Of a stretch of DNA of 64,000 bases, positions 52,885 to 61,358 are shown one piece after another. Both the position numbers and the translations under genes were made by a program. How positions within the stretch are numbered: the stretch's first letter is position 1; each line of letters opens with the position of its first letter. This stretch comes from Streptomyces sp. XM4193 (lineage in GTDB: Bacteria > Actinomycetota > Actinomycetes > Streptomycetales > Streptomycetaceae), in contig NZ_JALLGK010000002.1 of NCBI RefSeq assembly GCF_023072595.1, forward strand, positions 558,001 through 622,000, in the 5' to 3' direction. The notes below the pieces were generated by a model. That model had not been told where the DNA came from and did no database searches. It saw nothing but the letters and a program-made list of their open reading frames with translations.

Positions 52885-53124
52885 ATGACGGTCCCCGAGC
52901 CCACGGCGCAGACCCGTTGGCGCTGCACGCTGTGCGGGAATCTCACCCGCTTCGACGTCATGCGCAGCAGCAGGGTCGTGGAGTACGTCCACCTGGACCT
53001 CGCGGGTGAGCCCACCGTCGAGGAGCGCGAGGTGCTGCGCGAATCACTCGAGTCCGTGCGCTGCCGCTGGTGCGACGCCGTCGACCGGGTGGAGCTGGTC
53101 GACCGGCCCGGCGCGCAGGTCTGA
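52885..53124 (+). CDS. Small zinc-ribbon protein
   Basis: 79 residues with two CxxC knuckles (CTLCGN and CRWCDA) separated by about 45 residues, suggesting a zinc-ribbon fold. AAGGA lies about 6 nt upstream of the ATG. It is followed after 19 nt by the NYN protein gene on the same strand, so the two probably form an operon. Function unknown; an RNA- or protein-binding role is only suggested by the neighbour. Confidence 0.85.
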   Translation: MTVPEPTAQTRWRCTLCGNLTRFDVMRSSRVVEYVHLDLAGEPTVEEREVLRESLESVRCRWCDAVDRVELVDRPGAQV

Positions 53125-53143
53125 GCGGGCGGCGGTGTGAGAG

Positions 53144-54502
53144 GTGGAGCAACGGACAGGCGGTGAGCCGGCCCCCGAGGACCGGCAGCCGACCGAGGAG
53201 CCGCAGCGCCCCCTGCCGGAGAAGGTCCGGCGGAAGGTGGTGGCGCTGACCGACGACGCGCTCGGAGGGATGACCGTCTCCGAACTGCCCGCCTCGCTGC
53301 GGCAGTACGCCCGTTTCACGCCCTCGCGCAGGGCGAGGTTCGGCGGCAACGCGATGGCCGCCGCGCTGGAGAGCGACGCCGTCTTCCGCGGACGCATCGC
53401 CGACCACCAGCGCGAGGAGTTCCCGGCTCTGGCCGAGGCGTTGAACGCCGGGGCGCCGCCGGCCGCCGCCGACCCGGTCGACGTGGCGGCGCTCGCGTAC
53501 CTGCTGCGTCCGCCGGGCTGGGGCGAGCTGGTGGAGGCCGCCGGCGGAGAGGCCGAGCGGGCCGAGGCGGAGCGGATCGGCGAGGAGGCCGCCCGCGAAG
53601 CGGCCCGCCTGCGCGAGGAGTTGACGCAGGCCCAGAGCGCCGCCCGGGACGAGACCGCGCGGGTGAAGGCGGATCTGGAGGCGGTGCGCAAGGAGAACGA
53701 CGCGCTGCACCGCAAGCTGCGCAGCGCCCTGAGCGACGTCAAACGGGGCGAGGCCGCGGTGCGCAAGGCGCACGCCGAGTCCGAGGAGCTGCGCGGGCAG
53801 TTGGCCCACCACCGCACCGCCGCCGACGGCGAGGCGCGGCGACTGCGGGCGCGTGCGGAGGAGGCCGAGGCGGCGCTGGAGGCCGGTCGCCGAGCCGTGC
53901 GGGAGGGGCGCAGCGTCGAGGACATGCGGGTGCGGCTGCTGCTGGACACCGTGCTCGACGCGGCGCAGGGGCTGCGGCGCGAGCTGGCACTGCCGCCCAC
54001 GAGCCAGCACCCGGCCGATCTGGTCGAGGCGGTCGAGCCGGGACGGATGACGCCGGGGGACATCGCCCAGCGCGCCCTGACCGAGCAGGACCCGGCGCTG
54101 CTGGACCAGTTGCTGGCGCTGCCCCAGGTGCATCTGCTCATCGACGGCTACAACGTGACCAAGACCGGGTACCCGTCGCTCCCGTTGGAGAAGCAGCGGC
54201 TGCGGCTGCTGGGCGGGTTGTCGATGCTGGCGGCGCAGTCGGGGGCGGAGGTCACCTGTGTGTTCGACGGGGCGGAGCTGGCGGTGCCGGTGCTGCTGGC
54301 GCCGCCGCGCGGAGTCCGGGTGCTCTTCAGCAAGTCCGGCCAGACGGCTGACGAGTTGATCCGCCGTCTGGTGCGCGCGGAGCCCAAGGGGCGTCCGGTG
54401 GTCGTGGTCTCGACCGACCGGGAGGTGGCCGACGGGGTCGCCGCCGCCGGCGCGCGGCCGGTCCCTTCCAGCCTGCTGCTGAAGCGACTTGGGCGCACCT
54501 GA
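53144..54502 (+). CDS. NYN-domain (YacP-like) RNase-family protein with coiled coil
   Basis: 452 residues: an N-terminal conserved region (about 25-130), a long Glu/Arg/Ala-rich coiled coil (about 135-265), and a C-terminal NYN/PIN-like domain (about 330-452) with LLIDGYNVTKT, TCVFDGAE and a VVVSTDREVADGV Asp, the metal-binding acids of the family. YacP/Rae1 relatives cleave RNA at ribosomes. GTG start at 53144. Operon with the zinc-ribbon gene. Confidence 0.88.
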   Translation: MEQRTGGEPAPEDRQPTEEPQRPLPEKVRRKVVALTDDALGGMTVSELPASLRQYARFTPSRRARFGGNAMAAALESDAVFRGRIADHQREEFPALAEALNAGAPPAAADPVDVAALAYLLRPPGWGELVEAAGGEAERAEAERIGEEAAREAARLREELTQAQSAARDETARVKADLEAVRKENDALHRKLRSALSDVKRGEAAVRKAHAESEELRGQLAHHRTAADGEARRLRARAEEAEAALEAGRRAVREGRSVEDMRVRLLLDTVLDAAQGLRRELALPPTSQHPADLVEAVEPGRMTPGDIAQRALTEQDPALLDQLLALPQVHLLIDGYNVTKTGYPSLPLEKQRLRLLGGLSMLAAQSGAEVTCVFDGAELAVPVLLAPPRGVRVLFSKSGQTADELIRRLVRAEPKGRPVVVVSTDREVADGVAAAGARPVPSSLLLKRLGRT

Positions 54503-54827
54503 CGCCTTTTGGGCGAATGGGCCGGGCTGCCCGGATGGTGGCGGAGGGTGTGGTACGCGTCACCGCGAAGCCATCTCACTTCTACACAGGGTCAGTTGAC
54601 GGTCGCTGCCCGTGTGAAGTTGGTAAAGGATTCCCGGCAGAAGCAACTTTTTTTCCGCGAAGATTTGAAGCGCATTCCGCGGCTGGCTAGTGTCTGCCCT
54701 CGAACCTTCGCACGGTTGATCGCCCACCCGGGGCGGCAGTGAAGGAACCGCCGATTCCGCGGCGTTCACGCGGAGCCGGAAGCGCCCAACTTCTGGCAGG
54801 CGGCTGAGGAAGAAGGAGATCGCCCCA
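54503..54827. promoter_or_regulatory. Leader region of the first NlpC/P60 gene
   Basis: 325 nt, AT-richer than its surroundings. It holds a weak stem AAGTTG/CAACTT (54617-54649) with seven T residues (54648-54654), which may terminate upstream transcription, and a TTGAAG-N17-TAGTGT promoter (54665-54693). The predicted mRNA leader is about 130 nt. No gene seen. Confidence 0.5.
54665..54693 (+). promoter_or_regulatory. Promoter of the first NlpC/P60 gene
   Basis: TTGAAG (54665-54670), a 17-nt spacer, then TAGTGT (54688-54693), an optimal-spacing housekeeping-type promoter about 135 nt upstream of the start codon. Confidence 0.55.
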
Positions 54828-55859
54828 GTGGCGTCCCACCGTCGTCCCAAGCAGCCGAGCCGTACCCGCGTGACCGTGCTCACCGCGACCGCCGCTGCTG
54901 CTGTCGCTGTCACCGCTCAGAGCGCCCAGGCCGATCCGGGCTCGTCCAAGTCCGAGGTCAAGGCCAAGGTCGACAAGCTCTACGAGGAAGCCTCCGCGGC
55001 CACCGAGAAGTACAACGGGGCCAAGGAGAAGGCCGACAAGCTGGAGAAGCAGACGGAGCGTCTGCGCGACTCCGTGGCGCGCGGCCAGGCCGAGCTCAAC
55101 AAGCTCCGCAACGGGCTCGGCGCCATGGCGACCGCGCAGTACCGCAGCGGTTCGGTCGACCCCTCGATGCAGCTCTTCCTCTCCGCGGACCCGGACTCCT
55201 ACCTCGCCCGCGCCGCCACGCTGGACCAGATGAGCGGCAAGCAGGCCGGCGAGCTCAAGCAGATCCAGGACAAGCAGCGGTCCCTCGCGCAGCAGCGCAA
55301 GGAGGCCAAGACCAAGCTCGACCAGCTGGAGAGCACCCGCAAGGAGCTCGGCAGCAAGAAGAAGGACATCCAGGGCAAGCTCAGCAAGGCGCGTTCGCTG
55401 CTGAACGAGCTCACCGCCGAGGAGCGCCAGCAGATCGCCGCGGACGAGGAGCGCGCCAGCCGCGACGCCGGCGACCGCGCCGACCTCGGCGGCGGCAGCG
55501 AGGCCCCCGCACCCGGCCGGGCGTCCAGCGCGTACGGCGCGGCGCAGAGCAAGGTCGGCTCGCCCTACGTCTGGGGCGCCACCGGCCCCAGCTCCTTCGA
55601 CTGCTCCGGGCTCACCTCCTGGGCCTTCCAGCAGGCCGGCGTCTCCATCCCGCGCACCTCCGAGGCGCAGGCCAACATCGGCACCCGGATCTCGCGCAGC
55701 CAACTCGCCCCCGGCGACCTGGTGTTCTTCTACAACGACCTGCACCACGTCGGCTTCTACGCGGGCAACGGCCAGATCCTGCACTCGCCCAAGCCCGGCG
55801 CCAACGTGCGGTACGAGTCGATCAACAACATGCCGTTCATGTTCGGCGTCCGCGTCTGA
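54828..55859 (+). CDS. Secreted NlpC/P60 peptidoglycan hydrolase
   Basis: 343 residues: signal peptide (about 1-36, AQSAQA), a coiled coil (about 38-210) of Lys/Glu/Gln repeats, a short linker and an NlpC/P60 domain (about 230-343) with Cys259 in FDCSGLT and His307 in HHVGFY. It should cleave D-Glu-mDAP-type bonds. The coiled coil resembles RipA-like autoinhibitory/localising helices. GTG at 54828 with AAGGAG upstream. A paralogue follows 223 nt downstream. Confidence 0.96.
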   Translation: MASHRRPKQPSRTRVTVLTATAAAAVAVTAQSAQADPGSSKSEVKAKVDKLYEEASAATEKYNGAKEKADKLEKQTERLRDSVARGQAELNKLRNGLGAMATAQYRSGSVDPSMQLFLSADPDSYLARAATLDQMSGKQAGELKQIQDKQRSLAQQRKEAKTKLDQLESTRKELGSKKKDIQGKLSKARSLLNELTAEERQQIAADEERASRDAGDRADLGGGSEAPAPGRASSAYGAAQSKVGSPYVWGATGPSSFDCSGLTSWAFQQAGVSIPRTSEAQANIGTRISRSQLAPGDLVFFYNDLHHVGFYAGNGQILHSPKPGANVRYESINNMPFMFGVRV

Positions 55860-56082
55860 CGCCTCCTCCGCCGCCCGCGCTCGCGGCCCCGCCAATCTCC
55901 CTCGTACGGGTGATTCGGGGCAGCGGTCGCCAAAGCGTTCGCCCCGTCGATGACCTGCGTCAGCGGCGGGGCTTCGGCGTTCCCGGGCAGCGCGCGGTCG
56001 GTGGAACGCCGAACGAGCCGGCGCTACTGTCTGCTCGCGCCGCTCCCGCCGGGGGAGCGCCGGCGGAAGGAGTGCGGCACCC

Positions 56083-57120
56083 GTGGTGTCTCACCGGTCC
56101 TCACGACACAGGGCGTCCACCCCGCGGGGCAGGGGGCTGACGGCTCTGTCCGCGGCTGCCGCGACGGCCGCGACGCTCGGCGGCGGCACCGCCGCGGCGC
56201 GTCCCGCCGAGGACCCGCCGGCCGCGCTCGACGGGCTCTACGCGGACGCCGAGCGCGCCACCGAGAAGTACAACGCGGCCGCCGAGCGGGTGGGCGGCCT
56301 CCAGCGACAGCTGAGCCGGGCACAGGACCGCGCGGCACGCGGTCAGGCCGAAGTGAACAGGCTGCGCGACTCGTTGGGCACCGTCGCCGGAAGCCAGTAC
56401 CGTTCCGCGGGTTTCGACCCCGCCCTCGCACTGCTGCTCACCGACGAGCCGGACGCCTACCTCGCCCGCGCCGCCGCGCTGGAGCGGGTCGGGCACCGGG
56501 CCGCCGGTCGGCTCGCCGAACTCCAGCGGGCCCAGCGGGTGCTGCGCCAGCACCGGCAGGAAGGCGCGAGAGCCCTGGCGGAGTTGGCGCGGCACCGGAC
56601 CGAGCTCGCCGACCGGCGCAAGGACGTGCGCGGTCGACTCGCCACCGCACAGCGGATGTTGAACCGGATGAGCGCCGAGGAGCGTGCGGCCCGCGAGAGC
56701 CGCCAGGAGGGCGCTGTGCGCCCCGCGTCCGCCGTCGGGGGCCCGGGATCCGCCGTCGGGGGCCCGGGAGCGGAGGGCAGAGCGGGAGCCGCGCTGGCAG
56801 CCGCCACAAGCGTGCTCGGGCGCCCGTACGCCTGGGGGCAGGCCGGCCCCTCGGCGTTCGACTGCTCCGGGCTGACGCAGTGGGCGTACGCCAGGGCCGG
56901 GGTGGCGCTGCCGCGCACCTCCCAGGGGCAGGCGGGGGTGGGTCGTTCGGTGTCGCCGTCGCAGGCGCAGCCGGGAGACCTGGTGATCTACCGCGGCGAC
57001 GCCAGTCATGTCGCGATCTACGCGGGCGGCGGGCAGGTGATCCACTCCCCGTACCCGGGTGCCGCGGTCCGGTACGACCCGATCGGGATGATGCCCGTGA
57101 GCGCGGTGCAGCGGCCGTGA
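56083..57120 (+). CDS. Secreted NlpC/P60 hydrolase, tandem paralogue
   Basis: 345 residues with the same plan as the upstream gene: signal peptide, coiled coil (about 45-205), a linker with two SAVGGPG repeats (about 220-235), and NlpC/P60 domain with Cys261 in FDCSGLT and His309 in SHVAIY. The coiled coil is more Arg/Ala-rich than in its paralogue, suggesting an old duplication. GTG at 56083 with GGAAGGAG 10 nt upstream. It may share transcription with the upstream gene. Confidence 0.95.
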   Translation: MVSHRSSRHRASTPRGRGLTALSAAAATAATLGGGTAAARPAEDPPAALDGLYADAERATEKYNAAAERVGGLQRQLSRAQDRAARGQAEVNRLRDSLGTVAGSQYRSAGFDPALALLLTDEPDAYLARAAALERVGHRAAGRLAELQRAQRVLRQHRQEGARALAELARHRTELADRRKDVRGRLATAQRMLNRMSAEERAARESRQEGAVRPASAVGGPGSAVGGPGAEGRAGAALAAATSVLGRPYAWGQAGPSAFDCSGLTQWAYARAGVALPRTSQGQAGVGRSVSPSQAQPGDLVIYRGDASHVAIYAGGGQVIHSPYPGAAVRYDPIGMMPVSAVQRP

Positions 57121-57331
57121 GCGGCCGGGCCGAGCGCGGTGCGGGCGTGGCGGTTCCGGCGCGGTCGGCGGTGCCGGCGGGGTGCGTGCGCCCGGCGGGC
57201 GTTGCGGTCGCGGCGGGAGCCGTGGGCGTGACGGGAGCTGTGGGCGTGACGGGCGTTGCGGTCGCGGGAGTTGCGGGCGCGGCGGGAGCGGCGTCCGGCC
57301 CGGGCGGGTGCGGACACGGTCGGTGCGGCCG
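57121..57331. repeat. Gly/Arg-coding repeat block before the zinc protease gene
   Basis: 211 nt with short tandem units (GGGCGTGACGGGAGCTGT, GGGCGTGACGGGCGTTGC and similar) at about 57200-57290. In one plus frame it reads as Gly/Arg/Asp/Cys repeats continuous with the downstream protease frame, but the real start is probably later. Confidence 0.5.
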
Positions 57332-58570
57332 GTGAGCGCGCCCGGCGTCCGTGCCCGTCTGCGGCCCGTGCTGCTCTGCCTGTTGGCCGCGGCGCTCGCG
57401 GCCGGCTCGCTCAGCTGCGTACCCGCGGTCACCTCGTTGTTGGAGGCGCCCTCGGAGCACCGGATGCAGCGTCTGCTGGACCGCCAGGCGGCGGCGGTGC
57501 TGGAGGGGGACGAGGCGGCGTACCTGGAGACGGTGGACCCCCGGGCGGTGCGCTACCGCACCACCGAGCGGCGGCTGCTGCGCAATGTGCGCCGACTGCC
57601 GCTCTCCCACTGGTCCTACCGGGTGGCCGAGGTCTCGCTCGCCGAGGGCTCCGTCGGCGGCCGGGCCCGGGCCGAGGTCGTCGCCCAACTGCGCTACCGG
57701 CTGCGCGGATACGACGAGGGCACCCGCACCGCCACCCAGCGCTGGACCGTGGTCGCCCGCGACGGCCGCTGGTACCGCGACAGCACCCGCTTCGCCGACA
57801 CCCGCGAGGTGTGGGAGCAGGGCCGGCTCGACGTCGTCACCGGCAGACGCTCGCTGGTGCTCGGCTCCGGGCGGCCCCGGAGCGAGCTGCGCGCCCTGGC
57901 GCGGGCCGCCGACCGCGCCGTGCCCGAGGTCAGCGCGCTGTGGCCGGGCCGCTGGCCGCGTCGGATCGTGGTGCTGGCGCCGGCCGATCTGGACCGTACG
58001 GCGCAGCTGCTGTCCGCCGCGCCCGCGCAGTACCGCGGCATCGCCGCGGTGACGACCAGCGAGAGCGGCAGAGGGCACGCGGCCGACCGGATCGTGGTCA
58101 ACCCCGGGCCGTTCGGCACCCTGAGCGCGGCCGGACGGCAGGTCGTGATGACCCACGAGGCCGCCCATGTGGCGACCCGGGAGGCCACCACGGAGACCAC
58201 CCCGATGTGGCTCTCGGAAGGTCTGGCCGACTGGATCGGCTACGGCGGCACCGACGCGCAACTGCCGGACGCGGCACCCCGGCTGCGGGAGGCCCTGCGG
58301 GCGGGCACGCTGCCCGAGCGGCTGCCGGCCGACGGCGGTTTCGCCTTCGACGGCCCGGCGCACGCGCTGGCGCTCTCCTACGAGGCGGGCTGGCTCGGCG
58401 CGTTGATGGTCGCCGAGCAGTGGGGCGAGCAGAGCCTGCGGAGGTTCTACGCCGCCGCCGGTCGTCCCGGCCCGGGGGCGCTGGACCGCGCCCTGCGGGC
58501 GGAACTGGGCGTGGACGAGCAGGAGTTCCACGCCCGCTGGCGCCACTTCGTCCGCCACAAGCTCGGCTGA
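57332..58570 (+). CDS. Lipoprotein zinc metalloprotease (HExxH)
   Basis: 412 residues. Lipoprotein signal (about 1-29, GSLSC lipobox), a region of about 200 residues with no known motif, then HEAAH (275-279) followed by a Glu in WLSEGLADWIGYG that fits a third zinc ligand, as in gluzincins. It probably cleaves extracellular proteins. The start is uncertain: GTG at 57323 and others upstream are in frame, and an open Gly-rich frame extends back to about 57182. Convergent with the GT87 gene. Confidence 0.83.
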   Translation: MSAPGVRARLRPVLLCLLAAALAAGSLSCVPAVTSLLEAPSEHRMQRLLDRQAAAVLEGDEAAYLETVDPRAVRYRTTERRLLRNVRRLPLSHWSYRVAEVSLAEGSVGGRARAEVVAQLRYRLRGYDEGTRTATQRWTVVARDGRWYRDSTRFADTREVWEQGRLDVVTGRRSLVLGSGRPRSELRALARAADRAVPEVSALWPGRWPRRIVVLAPADLDRTAQLLSAAPAQYRGIAAVTTSESGRGHAADRIVVNPGPFGTLSAAGRQVVMTHEAAHVATREATTETTPMWLSEGLADWIGYGGTDAQLPDAAPRLREALRAGTLPERLPADGGFAFDGPAHALALSYEAGWLGALMVAEQWGEQSLRRFYAAAGRPGPGALDRALRAELGVDEQEFHARWRHFVRHKLG

Positions 58571-58737
58571 CCGCCCACCGTCGCCGTCCTCTGTCCGCCG
58601 TCCTCTGTCCTCCGCCCTCCGTCGCCGACCCGCCGCCCCCGCCGCCGACCCGGCGCGTCCGGCCGTGGACGCCGGTTGACCGTCGACGGCGGCCAGGCGC
58701 CTGCCGGGCGAGCGGGGCCGGGGCTGTCGGGCCGGGG

Positions 58738-59997
58738 CTAGCGGGTGAGCAGCGGGTCGGGTGCGTCGTGCGGCGTCGTACCGGCTCCGGTGCTCCCGGG
58801 CGTGGGGCCGGCCGCCCGGGGCCGCGGCGCGGTGACCGTGGTGTGCCACAGCGCCCGGCAGGAGGCCAGGCCGGCCACGACCAGCAGGCCGTTGCGCAGC
58901 ACCAGCAGCGCCACGCCCAGCGGTTCGCTGGTGACGACCTCGCCGAAGAAGATCGGGAACTCCAGCAGGGTCACCCCCGTCGCCGCCAGCACCAGCAGGG
59001 CGGGCATCCGTTGACGCCGGGATTCCAGGGTCAGGCACACCGCGGCGACTCCGACCAGCCACACCATGTACTGCGGGCTGATGACCCGGCTGGTGACGGT
59101 GAACAGCAGCAGCGCGGCGAACGCGGCGTCGGCACAGGTGGTGGGTGTCCACTCGACCGCGCGCACCCGCCACCACAGCAGCCACCCGAACGCCACCAGG
59201 CTCAGCAGCAGCGAGACGTCGGCGACGGTGGACACCTGGGGTCCGAGGAACTCCATGGAGCCGTAGTGCAGTTCGACGCGTCCCTCCCACCCGAAGTGGC
59301 GGGCGATGTGGAAGACCAGGGCGCCGAGCGACTCCACCTCGACACCCCGATCCCGTTGCGCGGTGAGGAAGTTCAGCGCGTTCGGCATCGCCAGGGCGAA
59401 CGCCCCCGTCACCCCCAGCCCGGTGAGCACCGCGGCGCCCCACATCCGTCGGCCGCCGCGACCGCGTGCGGCTCCGGCCAGCAGCAGGGCGGGCCAGACC
59501 TTCAGCAGCGCGCCGAAGGCCACCAGCGCCCCCGCCACCCGCGGCCTGGTCACCGCGCACAGCAGTGCGGCGACCGCGACCGCGGTGACCATCAGGTCGT
59601 ACCGGGCATAGACGGTCGGGCCGAGCAGCGGCACTCCCGCCACCCAGAGCCAGGCGCCCGCACGGCTGCGGCCCCTGCCCCGGCCGGCCCGCAGCAGCAG
59701 CGCGAGCACGACGGCGTCGGTGAGCAGGACGAGGGTGTAGAAGGCCGGGGCGTACTCCAGGAACGGCAGCAGCAGGGGCGCGAGCACGGGCAGCGCCGCG
59801 GCCGGCGGGTACTGCCAGGTGACGTCGTCCTCGGGGAAGACGCCGGTGCGCAGGACCTCGGACCAGCCCTGGTAGATGACCTCCACATCACTGGTCACCA
59901 CCGGGCCCGGCAGGGTCAGGATCTGGAGGACGCAGAGCAGCAGCACGGCCCTGGTGGCCGCCCAGGCGGTCAGGACGGCGGGCAGAGTCGGACGCAT
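58738..59997 (-). CDS. GT87-family polyprenol-phosphate mannosyltransferase-like membrane protein
   Basis: 419 residues with about ten hydrophobic helices and the GT-C pattern: acidic residues in an early loop (VVTSDVEVIYQGWSEVL), and a PPAAALPVLAPLLLPF segment. Members extend mannan-type envelope polymers with polyprenol-P-mannose. The neighbouring PimB-like gene is divergent, consistent with phosphatidylinositol mannoside or related glycan synthesis. A Pro/Ala/Thr tail closes the protein. The short 48-nt gap to pimB holds both promoters. Confidence 0.85.
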   Translation of the reverse strand: MRPTLPAVLTAWAATRAVLLLCVLQILTLPGPVVTSDVEVIYQGWSEVLRTGVFPEDDVTWQYPPAAALPVLAPLLLPFLEYAPAFYTLVLLTDAVVLALLLRAGRGRGRSRAGAWLWVAGVPLLGPTVYARYDLMVTAVAVAALLCAVTRPRVAGALVAFGALLKVWPALLLAGAARGRGGRRMWGAAVLTGLGVTGAFALAMPNALNFLTAQRDRGVEVESLGALVFHIARHFGWEGRVELHYGSMEFLGPQVSTVADVSLLLSLVAFGWLLWWRVRAVEWTPTTCADAAFAALLLFTVTSRVISPQYMVWLVGVAAVCLTLESRRQRMPALLVLAATGVTLLEFPIFFGEVVTSEPLGVALLVLRNGLLVVAGLASCRALWHTTVTAPRPRAAGPTPGSTGAGTTPHDAPDPLLTR

Positions 59998-60045
59998 CCC
60001 CCGACCGTACGCGGTGCTCCGTACCACCCGGTACTGTCGGCGCTG

Positions 60046-61188
60046 ATGGAAAAGACCCTGATCGTGACCAACGACTTTCCCCCCAGGCCGGGTGGAATCC
60101 AGGCGTTTCTGCACAGCATGGCGCTCCGTCTCGACCCGGATCGGCTGGTCGTCTACGCCTCGACCTGGAAGCGCACCGCCGAAGGGCTGGCGGCCACCGA
60201 GAAGTTCGACGCGGAGCAGCCCTACACCGTGGTGCGCGACCGCGCCACCATGCTCCTGCCGACCCCGCGGGTGACGCGCCGGGCGACCGCGCTGCTGCGC
60301 GAGCACGGCTGCACCTCGGTGTGGTTCGGGGCCGCGGCGCCGCTAGGGCTGATGGCCCCGGCGCTGCGCAGGGCCGGCGCGCGGCGCCTCGTGGCGACGA
60401 CGCACGGACACGAGGCCGGCTGGGCCCAACTGCCCGTCGCACGGCAGCTGTTGGGTCGGATCGGCGGCGCGACGGACACCATGACCTACCTCGGCGAGTA
60501 CACCAGGTCGCGGATCGCCCGGGCGCTGAGCCCGCAGGCGGCGGCCCGGATGACCCAACTCCCCCCGGGCGTGGACGAGAAGACCTTCCATCCCGGCTCC
60601 GGCGGCGACCTGGTGCGCGAGCGGTTGGGCCTGAGCGACCGTCCGGTGGTCGTGTGCGTGTCCCGTCTGGTGCCGCGCAAGGGGCAGGACACCCTCATCG
60701 AGGCCATGCCCGCGATCCTCTCCCGGGTGCCCGACGCCGTACTGCTGATCGTGGGCGGCGGCCCGTACGAGCAGAAGCTGCGGGCGCTGGCCGAACGCAC
60801 CGGCGTCGCGGACTCGGTGCGTCTGACCGGTGCGGTGCCCTGGGAGGAGCTGCCGGCGCACTACGGGGCGGGCGACGTCTTCGCCATGCCCTGCCGTACG
60901 CGGCGCAAGGGGCTGGACGTCGAGGGGCTCGGCATCGTCTACCTGGAGGCTTCCGCGACCGGGCTGCCGGTGGTCGCCGGCGACTCCGGCGGCGCCCCGG
61001 ACGCGGTGCTGGACGGCGAGACCGGCTGGGTCGTGCGCGGCGGCGACGCGGCGCAGACGGCCGAGCGGGTCGCCACCCTGCTGCTGGACGCGGAGTTGAG
61101 GCAGCGGATGGGGGAGCGCGGGCGCGCCTGGGTCGAGGAGAAGTGGCGCCGGGACCTGCTGGCCGAGCGGTTGGAGGAACTGCTCTGA
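60046..61188 (+). CDS. pimB: GT4 glycosyltransferase, PimB-like mannosyltransferase
   Basis: 380 residues, two Rossmann domains of GT-B fold. Substrate Gly-rich loop in NDFPPRPGGIQAF, a VSRLVPRKGQDTL hinge, and the E-x7-E nucleotide-sugar motif as EGLGIVYLEASATGLPVV. It likely transfers mannose from GDP-mannose to phosphatidylinositol monomannoside. The position next to the acyl-CoA ligase agrees with the mycobacterial pimB'/fadD15 order I recall. TACTGT (60032-60037) sits 8 nt before the ATG, nearly leaderless. Confidence 0.9.
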   Translation: MEKTLIVTNDFPPRPGGIQAFLHSMALRLDPDRLVVYASTWKRTAEGLAATEKFDAEQPYTVVRDRATMLLPTPRVTRRATALLREHGCTSVWFGAAAPLGLMAPALRRAGARRLVATTHGHEAGWAQLPVARQLLGRIGGATDTMTYLGEYTRSRIARALSPQAAARMTQLPPGVDEKTFHPGSGGDLVRERLGLSDRPVVVCVSRLVPRKGQDTLIEAMPAILSRVPDAVLLIVGGGPYEQKLRALAERTGVADSVRLTGAVPWEELPAHYGAGDVFAMPCRTRRKGLDVEGLGIVYLEASATGLPVVAGDSGGAPDAVLDGETGWVVRGGDAAQTAERVATLLLDAELRQRMGERGRAWVEEKWRRDLLAERLEELL

Positions 61189-61240
61189 GGCGAGCCCCGA
61201 GGTCCCGGCGTGCGGGACGTCCGCGCGCCGGCCGCAGACG

Positions 61241-61278
61241 GAAGGTGCCCGCAGCCCCCTCGGGACTGCGGGCACTTC
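61241..61278. terminator. Bidirectional terminator
   Basis: AGGTGCCCGCAG (61243-61254) pairs with CTGCGGGCACTT (61266-61277) with one G-U pair; it lies between convergent pimB and the acyl-CoA ligase gene. Confidence 0.75.
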
Positions 61279-61358
61279 TCGCTCGGCGGGCGGTACGGCG
61301 CGCGGTGCGGACCCGTCGGGCGCTCCGGCCCGTCCCGCGGGCCGGAGGTGGCCCGGGG

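Noticed and set aside
54600..54827. Possible c-di-AMP (ydaO-type) riboswitch upstream of the NlpC/P60 gene
   Set aside because: Streptomyces cell-wall hydrolase genes often have one, but the conserved GGGGTGAAT and CCGTCAGCTAACC-like blocks are not present here.
58571..58737. Repeat of CCGTCCTCTGTCC units after the zinc protease gene
   Set aside because: Only two imperfect copies, within chance for this composition; not reported as a repeat.
56438..61188. Very long open frames on both strands over the NlpC/P60, protease and GT genes
   Set aside because: Low-complexity products without recognisable domains; the true genes in this stretch have clear catalytic motifs.
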